Assembly: GCA_036337715.1 (NCBI GenBank)
Contig: JAYZDS010000005.1
Span: 62,001 to 126,000, forward strand
From: JAURNZ01 sp036337715
Lineage (GTDB): Bacteria; Pseudomonadota; Gammaproteobacteria; Comchoanobacterales; Comchoanobacteraceae
Direction of reading: 5' to 3'
DNA length: 64,000 nucleotides
Shown here: piece by piece, positions 35,795 to 44,070 of the stretch
Position numbering within the stretch: position 1 is the first letter of the stretch
How the letters are laid out: every line of letters starts with the position of its first letter
Notes under the pieces: model-generated
What the model saw: the letters and a program-made list of their open reading frames with translations, nothing else
What the model was told of the DNA's origin: nothing
Databases searched by the model: none
Position numbers and translations under genes: made by a program

Positions 35795-38008
35795 TTACGG
35801 AACAGAAATACTAGAAGTATTAGACTCACCCCCATTTTGCGGTACATTAATACTGGCCTGAGTAAGCGTAGAGCCTTTAGGTCTAGTTTTCAACTCATCT
35901 GCAACATTAAATTCATCATATAAATCTCTACTAACGGAGCCTTGAGAAGATACATCACTATCACCAGATTTATTTTTCGAACTTTCACTATTACTCCTAA
36001 TTGGTGATGAACTCTTAGAGCTACTCTGTGAACCAGAGCGGGGGCGTCTTGGAGGAGTAGATTGCTTCGTATTATCCTCTTTAAACTGTTCATCTATACA
36101 CTCAATCAGTATATTTTTAGTAACTTTCCAGTCTAAAGAAATATTCATCTTGTCAGATGGTGAATAATTACCAGCCCTAGACAATGAATTAATTGATTCC
36201 ACGCTAAGATGGGTATACAACTCTGTTAGTAAATCCTTTATATTTTCTGATTTTTCGATTGACAATAAAAACTTTGTAAATGACTGCGAAAAATGCCTCA
36301 GAGTATGCATCATAACAGGTTCCATATAATTGTTATCTTTCATTATTTTATTGTGTACACATCTTATAAGTTCAAGAATAAATAAAATCTTACATAACGC
36401 TTCCCTTATTTTATTCTTTTCTTCTTCACATGAACTTGACTTGCGGAAATGTTCCTGAATATCTCTTGTCTCAATTTGTGCCCAATTGAATAATGTCTTA
36501 TAGAAATCTTCATTATTATCTATGAATTCTTGAGGAAAATTTTTAGACATTGTAAACAATGCACCAGCTTTAATAGACATCGCATTACCTTCCTGTAGAG
36601 AATATTCAAAATATCTCATAGCTCCTTTTGTTGCATTTTGCATTTCTTTAATAATTTCAGGTCTTATAGAAGATTTTGGTACTAATACTTTACTCTGTGC
36701 AGCAATAGGAGGTACTTTCTCAAGTTTTCTAGTTATCCCATCTTCAATAACAACATAATCCCCATCTTGAAATGCTAATCTATCGTCATCCTTACTATAA
36801 AGAGTAGTGTTATCCTTATAAAAGAAAGTTAAATGATCTTTATAGTTCAAGGCAGGTGATTTATCCGAACTTGTTAATTCAGGATGCTCCTTATAAAGGG
36901 TAGAGATAAGTAATGGTAAGACTGTATTTGAAAATAAATTCGGAGAATTACCAAGATTTCTTGGGTATGTAAAATAAGTAACCCCGTGAACAAGCGAATA
37001 TACACCAATTGAAGCTAAATTCTGGCACTGATGTTGAACTGAATACATAATTGAAAGTTGGACTCTCCAATCAGGATCATTAATTAATATATTCGATTTT
37101 TTATTTCCAGGTGATTTCGAATTACCCTTTGCTTGGTTTCTATTTAAATACGTCGATATGTCGCAAAATATGCTATTTGAAAAGTTTTTGGCAAAACTTA
37201 CAGATTTTTTTGTTCCATCAAATGCGTATTTCTCGTATATATTTGGCACATTTTGATTTTTTAACTCTGTATTGTGCTCATCTAAAGCTTGCTCGAACTC
37301 CCCAAGCACTTCTTTTTGTTTTTCGATGTATTTATTATCGAGCTTCTTTTCACCTAAACTATCAAGTGTTATAAGAGATCCTTGATAATAATATATAATG
37401 CTATTTAAAAATATACTTTTAAATAACAATGATTTAAGTTTGTCTATAGGTTCCTCACTTATTTCAGGAAGATCAAGGCCCTTTTCTGTTAAGATGTTCA
37501 TTAATCTGATTGCTGTATCACTATCAAACGATGCCCATGGTGAAAATGAAATTGAATGTGGCATGATTGATGCATCCGAATGCTCGGGAGTAGTATTACC
37601 ACTTGAATCATCAGCTTCATCAGTTTGGACTGTATCATCACCAGATAATTCTTCGACATCTGAAGCCCCTTCATAGCTAGAATCGATTAAATCTTGGTTA
37701 TTTTTAAGCCAATTTTGACCATGTGTATAGCTTTCATAAAGTGCATCATTTTCAATTTTTAATTTATTCTTTTCAAAACCCTCTTCAGTCAGGTCTAAAT
37801 CGTTATTAATCCTCGCTGCTACTGTAGAAGACCAATGTTGTATATCAGATAAAAATGTATAAGTTTTAGCTGACTTTTTACCGACTAAGTCTAACTGGTG
37901 CTGGATAGTAGTTCGATCTTCATGATATTTACTACCCATGCTAAAACCAGCAAGAAAGGTCGGACGTTCTACTGTCACTTGACTCGTTTTTGATGATTTT
38001 CTAGGCAT
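35795..38008 (-). CDS. Orphan 737-residue protein, member of a two-gene paralogous family, with Ser/Arg-rich tail
   Basis: Function unknown. The N-terminal signature GFSMGSKYHED (residues 21-31) and FLSDIQHW (52-59), the central LFKSIFLNSIIYYYQGSLI (195-213) and PDWRVQLSIMYS to FTYPRN (312-351) recur in the same order in the protein encoded at 57518-59395. An acidic insert (about 113-140) is unique to this copy. The tail (646-694) is low-complexity, Ser-rich with Arg/Pro (TPPRRPRSGSQ, SSSPIRSNSESS), like eukaryotic phospho-regulated linkers. The end is NTSSISVP. It lies between two paralogous hybrid kinases and has its own promoter. A secreted effector is possible but unproven. Confidence 0.7.
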   Translation of the reverse strand: MPRKSSKTSQVTVERPTFLAGFSMGSKYHEDRTTIQHQLDLVGKKSAKTYTFLSDIQHWSSTVAARINNDLDLTEEGFEKNKLKIENDALYESYTHGQNWLKNNQDLIDSSYEGASDVEELSGDDTVQTDEADDSSGNTTPEHSDASIMPHSISFSPWASFDSDTAIRLMNILTEKGLDLPEISEEPIDKLKSLLFKSIFLNSIIYYYQGSLITLDSLGEKKLDNKYIEKQKEVLGEFEQALDEHNTELKNQNVPNIYEKYAFDGTKKSVSFAKNFSNSIFCDISTYLNRNQAKGNSKSPGNKKSNILINDPDWRVQLSIMYSVQHQCQNLASIGVYSLVHGVTYFTYPRNLGNSPNLFSNTVLPLLISTLYKEHPELTSSDKSPALNYKDHLTFFYKDNTTLYSKDDDRLAFQDGDYVVIEDGITRKLEKVPPIAAQSKVLVPKSSIRPEIIKEMQNATKGAMRYFEYSLQEGNAMSIKAGALFTMSKNFPQEFIDNNEDFYKTLFNWAQIETRDIQEHFRKSSSCEEEKNKIREALCKILFILELIRCVHNKIMKDNNYMEPVMMHTLRHFSQSFTKFLLSIEKSENIKDLLTELYTHLSVESINSLSRAGNYSPSDKMNISLDWKVTKNILIECIDEQFKEDNTKQSTPPRRPRSGSQSSSKSSSPIRSNSESSKNKSGDSDVSSQGSVSRDLYDEFNVADELKTRPKGSTLTQASINVPQNGGESNTSSISVP

Positions 38009-38036
38009 GATATCTATCTCACATTACTTATTATAT

Positions 38037-38065
38037 AAATTACGCCTGCTTTGATTGAAAGTCAA
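38037..38065 (-). promoter_or_regulatory. Promoter of the 737-residue orphan gene
   Basis: On the minus strand TTGACT (38065-38060), a 17-base spacer and TAATTT (38042-38037) precede ATG 38008 by about 29 bases. This gives the orphan gene its own start within the kinase cluster. No PmrA-box-like tandem repeat is seen here. Confidence 0.6.
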
Positions 38066-38165
38066 TATGTAAAAAGCAATATTTATAAATTTTATTTATT
38101 AAAAATCAATATCATAAAATTATTGAGTAATCTTTGTCCTACATAATGACGAAAGTATTGCTTAG

Positions 38166-40301
38166 TTAGTTTATATTTTTACTCTTTTTTTCTTCGAGTT
38201 TTAAAAATATATTTTTTACTTGATCTTTCTGAATAGGTTTTGTGTAAACTGCTGTAGCTCCATTTTTAATACAAAATAAATCATTCTCTTTAGTGATATC
38301 ACCGCTTAGCATAACGACAGGTAATGCTTTGTATTGTACATTTTTCTTTAATTCCAATAAAACATCCATACCCGACTGATCAGGTAATCCTATATCTAAG
38401 AAAAGACATTTAAAGTCATTCGTCTCTAAAGCTTCAAAAGCTTTTTTCCCAGTTTCGACGACTAATACCTGAAATCCAAACATTTCAATCATATTTTTTA
38501 GTGCCAATGATGCCAATTTATTGTCCTCAACAATTAATATTTTTTCTTCTTTATTAACGATTAAATCAACTTCTGACTGAAACTCATCGGCACCAGACAC
38601 TTTTGATAAAACGTTATTGTCTGCTTCTTTCATTGGTAATTTAATAGAAAAAGTTGAGCCCTTCCCCAATTTGCTTTTTACACTGATAGTCCCACCAAGT
38701 AGATCAATATATTTTTTTACTATAAATAAACCCAATCCTGATCCCTTATATTGACTATTAGGTGATAAGTCTAATTTGGTAAATCTTTCAAAAATTTTAT
38801 GACTATCTGCTTCACTTATACCTATCCCTTGATCTGAAACAATGATATTTAGGTACGCTTTGGTCTTGTCATAGGTAACAATAATCTTAACTTCGCCCTT
38901 ATGTGAAAACTTAATCGCATTACCTAAAACATTAATAACTATTCGTTTAATGACTTTCTCATTTCCAATGAGATGATTTGGCACATCATTGGCTATTAAT
39001 GCATTTAACGATACTTCCTGATACATGATAGAAGGCTTGAAAAGAGCAATACTACTATTGACGATATTTCTTACATTACAGATACTGTTTACCTTTTTTG
39101 CAACTACACTATCTTTGTTCTCAACTGACTCTAAAATACTATTAAAAAAGTTTAGAAACTCTTTAGTTAATGATTCTAGTGTTGTAATCTTATTCTCTAA
39201 CTCAGGATGTTGTGTTAATTCTTTTTTTATTTCAGAAATTAAACCAAGCATTCCAGTAATTGGCGTTCTGATATCATGACTGATATTAGTAATAAAGCTT
39301 TCCTTGGCTTTTTGATTTAAATTTTGGCTATTGATCGCTTGTTTAATATTGGTATCAAGTTGCTTCTGAATTGTATAATCAACTGATATTCCCACCAACA
39401 ATTTTCCTTTATCATAGGGATTATTAATACTTTTCTTAAATGACAAGTAACATCGCTCTTCACCATTCAAAGTTACAGGCTCTTCAAATGAAAACAGTTG
39501 ATTAGATGCCATTACTTTCAAATCATCTTCTTTTAATGGTAACGCAACATCTGCTGGCAAAAAGTCTTCAGATGTTTTATTGATAATATCACTTGGCTTT
39601 TCTATCCCAAGGTCTCTTACTAGGTTTAAATTTATAAACTTTAATCTTAATTCATCATCTTTGACATAGATATTCCCAGGAAAATTTAAAAGAGTAATTT
39701 CCAACAACTCTCTCATGAGCATAATGCTCTTTTCATCCTTAAAATCAAACCGTTTCAAACAACTTAAAAGTGATTCTTGTGCAAACTGATCGCTAATTGA
39801 TTTTGGAATTAATTTTGAACCTTGATCTAGATAATTCAGTGATTGATTTGCATAAATATAATTAAGGAACAATTGGTTGTTTTGATCAAAAATATCTAAT
39901 CCTAATTTTTTTTCATTTAATTTTCGTTGAGTAATATTAATAAATACACTTATGATAAGACAGTTTTTACCGTTATAAATTAAAACTGGTTTTTTTAGAC
40001 TTAACCAATAATCATGTTCACCATTTGGATGTTTGATACTTTCCTCAAAACATTGAGTACCTCCGAGCTTTTGAGCAAGATGATGATTAGAATCAAATAT
40101 TTTTGCAGTACTCTCATCAATTAAATCTGAATTTCTCTTGCCTAATAAAGAAAAAGGCTTGTATGAAGTTTTAAGAAAGGATTCATAAAAGGCCTCATTA
40201 CAATATAAATAGAATCCATTCTCATCAAGTACAGACACTGGTGTCGGCAGCGAATCAAAATAAAGCCTTAACATATCGAATTTATTATTGATTGAACTCA
40301 T
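38166..40301 (-). CDS. Hybrid sensor histidine kinase (PAS-PAS-HisKA-HATPase-REC), copy A
   Basis: A 711-residue soluble sensor with the same architecture as copy B. PAS 1 covers about 10-125, a conserved linker carries YLDQGSKL and FPGNIYVKDDELRLKF, and the PAS-like region 2 spans about 210-325. The HisKA acceptor is near His341 (NISHDIRTPITGMLGL). ATPase boxes are NVLGNAIKFSHKG, DQGIGIS and GSGLGLFIVKKY. The receiver (about 590-705) has its acceptor in CLFLDIGLPD and Lys in YTKPI. The LDIGLPDQSG/LDLGLPDQSG match shows recent common ancestry with copy B. The ATG overlaps the stop of a 48-codon gene upstream (TAATG). Confidence 0.9.
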   Translation of the reverse strand: MSSINNKFDMLRLYFDSLPTPVSVLDENGFYLYCNEAFYESFLKTSYKPFSLLGKRNSDLIDESTAKIFDSNHHLAQKLGGTQCFEESIKHPNGEHDYWLSLKKPVLIYNGKNCLIISVFINITQRKLNEKKLGLDIFDQNNQLFLNYIYANQSLNYLDQGSKLIPKSISDQFAQESLLSCLKRFDFKDEKSIMLMRELLEITLLNFPGNIYVKDDELRLKFINLNLVRDLGIEKPSDIINKTSEDFLPADVALPLKEDDLKVMASNQLFSFEEPVTLNGEERCYLSFKKSINNPYDKGKLLVGISVDYTIQKQLDTNIKQAINSQNLNQKAKESFITNISHDIRTPITGMLGLISEIKKELTQHPELENKITTLESLTKEFLNFFNSILESVENKDSVVAKKVNSICNVRNIVNSSIALFKPSIMYQEVSLNALIANDVPNHLIGNEKVIKRIVINVLGNAIKFSHKGEVKIIVTYDKTKAYLNIIVSDQGIGISEADSHKIFERFTKLDLSPNSQYKGSGLGLFIVKKYIDLLGGTISVKSKLGKGSTFSIKLPMKEADNNVLSKVSGADEFQSEVDLIVNKEEKILIVEDNKLASLALKNMIEMFGFQVLVVETGKKAFEALETNDFKCLFLDIGLPDQSGMDVLLELKKNVQYKALPVVMLSGDITKENDLFCIKNGATAVYTKPIQKDQVKNIFLKLEEKKSKNIN

Positions 40302-40447
40302 TATATAAACATCATTTTTAAATGATTATCAGAGTCGCTTTGAATTAAATATTTATTATTGTTAAGCGGAGAAGCAATTAAAAAACTTAAAATAGGGCTA
40401 ACGATATCTGTCTTAGCTTCAATTAAACGATGAACATTGCTCGACAT
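40301..40447 (-). CDS. Small 48-residue protein coupled to hybrid kinase A
   Basis: A short reading frame beginning MSSNVHRLIEAK at 40447 and ending in TAA at 40301-40303. Its last base is the A of the kinase ATG (TAATG), the classic arrangement for translational coupling. AAGGGG lies about four bases upstream of its ATG. The product has a short hydrophobic stretch (IVSPILSFLIA, about 15-25) followed by an Asn/Ser/Asp-rich tail. I do not recognise it. It may be a small partner of the kinase or a coupling leader. The exact overlap and ribosome binding site argue against chance. Confidence 0.55.
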   Translation of the reverse strand: MSSNVHRLIEAKTDIVSPILSFLIASPLNNNKYLIQSDSDNHLKMMFI

Positions 40448-40543
40448 AATACCCCTTTTATTTCTAAGAATGAATTTACTATGAAATACTGATTAGTGTC
40501 AATTATAAACAAGCACAATAAGTGAATTCAAAAACACCAAAAA

Positions 40544-41764
40544 TCAATTCTGTGTCTTTTTGTAATAAATAACATATAAAACAATCATGACTACTTGAAT
40601 CACAGGCAATATTGTTAAGTCTAATTGATACTCGAATAATGAAATTGACGTAGCAGGTAATGAATGATACCAGTGAAAAAATTCTGAAACACAAGCAATC
40701 AAAGTTTGTATGACTGGCGCCATCATCAACATTGTGCCGTTAACAAAGCCTACACTAACCGCTTTTGGATACGTCTTATGGTTTAATTCAGTAAACCCAA
40801 GACAATATGCAGATGAATAAAAACCCATCAAAAACATTGAAATATCAAGTAATAACTCAGGCATATTTGGCCACCATATTGTTATCATAATTAAACATGC
40901 TGAGAAAATTGCGTACTGAACCAATTTGTCACGCGTATTATTTAAATTAATGAACAATAATAAATAACCCATGCCAAATACCATACCAAGCCCTATAACT
41001 TGATTACTGACAAGTGATTGTGCAATCGTTACATTCCTTGCAGCAGATAAAAATGTAGGCCACCATGTACCATAAATAATGGTTAAAAAAGAAAATAGGC
41101 AACTTGCGATAAGTGTTTTATACATAAAATCTTTATCACTGATCATTTGACTGACAACTAATTTGATTTGTTGTAAGTTAATTACCCTGTCATGTTCAGG
41201 TTGTTTATTATTTGATTTCATAAACAATTTAAATACGACAGCTAAAACTAAACTTGAAGTAGCTAAGAGTTTGATGACAAATTGCCATTGAATATTTGCG
41301 GCGGAAGCTAAACTAAGATTGAAAATAATCTGGAAAACCACCACCAATAATTCTTGAAGCGCAATCATTTGACCAAAATAAATTGCTGGTAGATTTTGAT
41401 CTGTTGCCTTTGCAAAAGCGACATAATGGCATCCAAGCGAAAGCCCCATCAATATTCTACCTAAAAATGCAATATATAAATTTGACGCATAAATTAAAAT
41501 CAAAGATGATAATGCAAAACAAATGTGGCCTAGAATAAATGTTTTCTTGTAACCTAACCGACTAACAACAGCCCCTGCAGGAACTTGCATCAAGGCATAT
41601 AAAATATAATACGAAGAAAGCATAAGGCCAGCTTGACTAGCACTTGCATGAAAAGACTTGGTAATGTCCATGACTAAACCAGCAGTAATTAGCTGTGCTG
41701 TAAACTGAAAAACAACAGCTATCAACGCTAATGACCATTGAAATAACCCTTTCTTTATTCCCAT
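40544..41764 (-). CDS. Major facilitator superfamily transporter
   Basis: A 406-residue inner-membrane protein with 12 predicted segments. The MFS motif A between segments 2 and 3 reads GAVVSRLGYKKT (about 64-75), and there is a characteristic GRILMGLSLGCHYVAFAKA stretch around segment 4. The long central loop (about 185-205) separates the two halves. The general style resembles sugar-phosphate/metabolite MFS permeases abundant in intracellular Legionellales, but substrate is unknown. It is followed downstream by the kinase cluster after a ~100-base gap. Confidence 0.88.
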   Translation of the reverse strand: MGIKKGLFQWSLALIAVVFQFTAQLITAGLVMDITKSFHASASQAGLMLSSYYILYALMQVPAGAVVSRLGYKKTFILGHICFALSSLILIYASNLYIAFLGRILMGLSLGCHYVAFAKATDQNLPAIYFGQMIALQELLVVVFQIIFNLSLASAANIQWQFVIKLLATSSLVLAVVFKLFMKSNNKQPEHDRVINLQQIKLVVSQMISDKDFMYKTLIASCLFSFLTIIYGTWWPTFLSAARNVTIAQSLVSNQVIGLGMVFGMGYLLLFINLNNTRDKLVQYAIFSACLIMITIWWPNMPELLLDISMFLMGFYSSAYCLGFTELNHKTYPKAVSVGFVNGTMLMMAPVIQTLIACVSEFFHWYHSLPATSISLFEYQLDLTILPVIQVVMIVLYVIYYKKTQN

Positions 41765-41855
41765 ATTTTATGCCTCAACAAAGGTTTAACATTCTCTAAT
41801 AAATAGAGTGTAGCTCATAATCCTTAATAGAACATTAAAAAAATAAAAAAACTCA

Positions 41856-42878
41856 TTAAATATTTTTTTGTTGTGACCACCTACTTTGATGTTCAATCCA
41901 GCTTAAGATTCTAGACTTGGTTCTTTCGGGCCAATTGAGATCGTCATCGTTAAGCATTTCACCTGTAAAGTCAATAGTCATAAATACAAAAACACCTTCA
42001 TCGTATAATAAATCAACCAATCTAACCCAATTTGTTAATTGATTTTTATTTTCAATATTTAATGATACGCCATCAATTAATATGTACTGAAAATTTGCTA
42101 CCCATTGTATATAATCCTTTCGCCAAATCGGCGGCGTAATTGCTTTCATAAAATCCAAAACAAGCACTTCATCATTTTTTAATAGTATGGGAGCTACCCC
42201 CTTAACAAATGGTTTTTTGGAAAGTTGATGAATAACTTTGTCTTTTAAAAAAGATCTACCCGCATTGATAAAAGGACTTTTATAATTACTTTTATCTTTT
42301 TTTCTATAATCAACTGTATCAATTAAATCATAGATAAACCCGTTATGTTTGATCAATTCTATTGTTTTTAAAAAATGCTCGCGCCCTAATCCATTTTGAT
42401 AAATGTCATCAACCTCAAGGTTGCTTGTGACAACAACATAAACCCCGCGAGACCAAAGCGCAGGTAACAAAGAACGCCACATCATAACTTGGGTAATGTC
42501 TTCAACAATCCACTCATCAATGCAAAGTAATTCTCTTCGTTTAAAATGTTTTTTTACGTAGCGTGTCCAATCGGAAGGATTCTTAATATCTTTTAGTATA
42601 TTGTTACTAACATGATGAATGAAATCACTATAATGCCATCGCTGTTTTTTACTCAAATGAGATTCAAATAAAATATTCACTATGGTTGTTTTACCTGACC
42701 CAACTGATCCCCATAAGTAATAAAAGGGCATGGCTGGGGGCCACCAACTTTGAGTTCGTTCATTTAAATCTTGCAATATAAATCTTTGTCTTGAGTTGTC
42801 AATCAACAGATGCTGATTCACCATGCTGTCATATTGCGAAAGCGCGTTATAAGTTTTTATCGATAAAAAACTGAACAT
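41856..42878 (-). CDS. zapE: Cell division ATPase ZapE (AFG1 family)
   Basis: ZapE is an AFG1-type P-loop ATPase that binds FtsZ and supports division under stress. Walker A is WGSVGSGKTT and Walker B LLCIDEWIVED. The AFG1 marker TSNLEVDDIYQNGLGREHFL, in which family members usually read NxxPxxLYxxGLxRxxFLP, is present but degenerate. About 340 residues from ATG 42878; a TTG at 42914 would add 12. Either start lies inside the 3' end of pgsA, by 22 or 58 bases. The C-terminal half diverges strongly, so the assignment rests on the ATPase core. Confidence 0.8.
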   Translation of the reverse strand: MFSFLSIKTYNALSQYDSMVNQHLLIDNSRQRFILQDLNERTQSWWPPAMPFYYLWGSVGSGKTTIVNILFESHLSKKQRWHYSDFIHHVSNNILKDIKNPSDWTRYVKKHFKRRELLCIDEWIVEDITQVMMWRSLLPALWSRGVYVVVTSNLEVDDIYQNGLGREHFLKTIELIKHNGFIYDLIDTVDYRKKDKSNYKSPFINAGRSFLKDKVIHQLSKKPFVKGVAPILLKNDEVLVLDFMKAITPPIWRKDYIQWVANFQYILIDGVSLNIENKNQLTNWVRLVDLLYDEGVFVFMTIDFTGEMLNDDDLNWPERTKSRILSWIEHQSRWSQQKNI

Positions 42879-43393
42879 AAAGGTACTGAATAAGTTCTCA
42901 AATATTGAAACCAACTTACCATAAGGAACACAATGAAAATACTTAAGGTAATTGTCATCAACATTTCATCGAAACTCAACAAAACACCCAGCCCATATAT
43001 TGAAAAAAGGCAAACACTGCATTTTCCCAGAAAGTTAGACCTTGGTGTCACATCTGTAAAATGAACAATTAATGTTGCGGCAGTAAAGATCGTAAAGTAT
43101 CTAATACACATCAACCACCAAAGGTAGTAAGACATATATCCATTAACAGTAAAATAAGTCATAACAGAAGCAATAACGACAAAATCTGCAATTGGATCAA
43201 CAGATGCCCCTAATTTACTTTCAATATTAAGTCGTCTAGCTAAAAAACCGTCTAACCAATCAGAAAAGACTGCTAATGCTATCCAAAGAAATACTACTGG
43301 GTTATTATGTTTAATAGAATATACGATTGGAAAGGCGGTTAATGCCCTCATAAAACTAACTAAATTTGGTAAATTATATATATACCCCGTCAC
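42857..43393 (-). CDS. pgsA: CDP-alcohol phosphatidyltransferase, probably phosphatidylglycerophosphate synthase PgsA
   Basis: This enzyme transfers the phosphatidyl group from CDP-diacylglycerol to glycerol-3-phosphate, the first step to phosphatidylglycerol and cardiolipin. The 178-residue integral membrane protein has four to six hydrophobic segments. The full catalytic signature is present: Asp45, Asp48-Gly49, Ala52-Arg53, Gly62, Asp66 and Asp70 (SDWLDGFLARRL through GASVDPIADF). Its start overlaps the LOG gene by 20 bases and its end overlaps zapE. Another CDP-alcohol acceptor remains possible. Confidence 0.87.
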   Translation of the reverse strand: MTGYIYNLPNLVSFMRALTAFPIVYSIKHNNPVVFLWIALAVFSDWLDGFLARRLNIESKLGASVDPIADFVVIASVMTYFTVNGYMSYYLWWLMCIRYFTIFTAATLIVHFTDVTPRSNFLGKCSVCLFSIYGLGVLLSFDEMLMTITLSIFIVFLMVSWFQYLRTYSVPLCSVFYR

Positions 43394-44006
43394 AAACCGT
43401 TCTCTTTTCTAAAACATCTACGATATCATGGGGATGATTTACAATTTGAATTAAATTCACTTCATGATCAACAATGATTTGATTTTCTTTTAATCTTGTA
43501 TTAATGAAATTAATTAAAGGACTCCAAAAATTTGAATCTATAAGTATGACAGGACGCCTTTCTTTTATAATACCTACTTTAATTAGAGTGACAACTTCAA
43601 ATAGTTCATCTAATGTACCATAACCACCCGGTAAAACGATGTAGGCAATGGCATTATCAAGCAATACTTTTTTACGAATAGAAAGACAATGTGTAGAAAC
43701 TGACTTAGACATGAATTTATTTGGTGGCTCGGAAACAACGTTTAATTTACAGCCCACAGACAGTTTTGGGTTAATTTTATAAGCACCCTCATTGACTTTT
43801 GACATCATCCCAGGGCCACCGCCAGTCATCACAGTAAAATTGGATTTAGCTAACTCTTCACCAACTTTAAAAGCCATGTCGCCAAATTCATGATTGTTTT
43901 CAAATACTTTTTTTGCAGACCCAAAGACTGTCACGTACTTTGGCATTGATTTTAAAAAGATAGATGATTGAATATTTTCGAATAAATGATTAAACATACC
44001 ACACAC
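43374..44006 (-). CDS. LOG family protein (cytokinin riboside 5'-monophosphate phosphoribohydrolase-like, TIGR00730)
   Basis: A 210-residue Rossmann-fold nucleoside monophosphate hydrolase. The diagnostic motif PGGYGTLDELFEVVTL (about residues 127-142) and the upstream MTGGGPGMMSKVNEGAY (about 60-76) are both intact. The reaction is hydrolysis of a purine nucleotide N-glycosidic bond; in bacteria the native substrate is usually AMP or another nucleotide. It overlaps pgsA by 20 bases and is divergent from ampG, separated by 64 bases. Confidence 0.92.
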   Translation of the reverse strand: MCGMFNHLFENIQSSIFLKSMPKYVTVFGSAKKVFENNHEFGDMAFKVGEELAKSNFTVMTGGGPGMMSKVNEGAYKINPKLSVGCKLNVVSEPPNKFMSKSVSTHCLSIRKKVLLDNAIAYIVLPGGYGTLDELFEVVTLIKVGIIKERRPVILIDSNFWSPLINFINTRLKENQIIVDHEVNLIQIVNHPHDIVDVLEKRTVCDGVYI

Positions 44007-44070
44007 ATTTGCTAAATATAAAGATTTATAATATCATATAAAAAATAAAATACCACTTAATAAATGCTCT

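Noticed and set aside
35927..36073. Possibility that the Ser-rich tail is a CRISPR or tandem DNA repeat
   Set aside because: The DNA has no regular repeat unit or spacing; only the amino-acid composition is biased.
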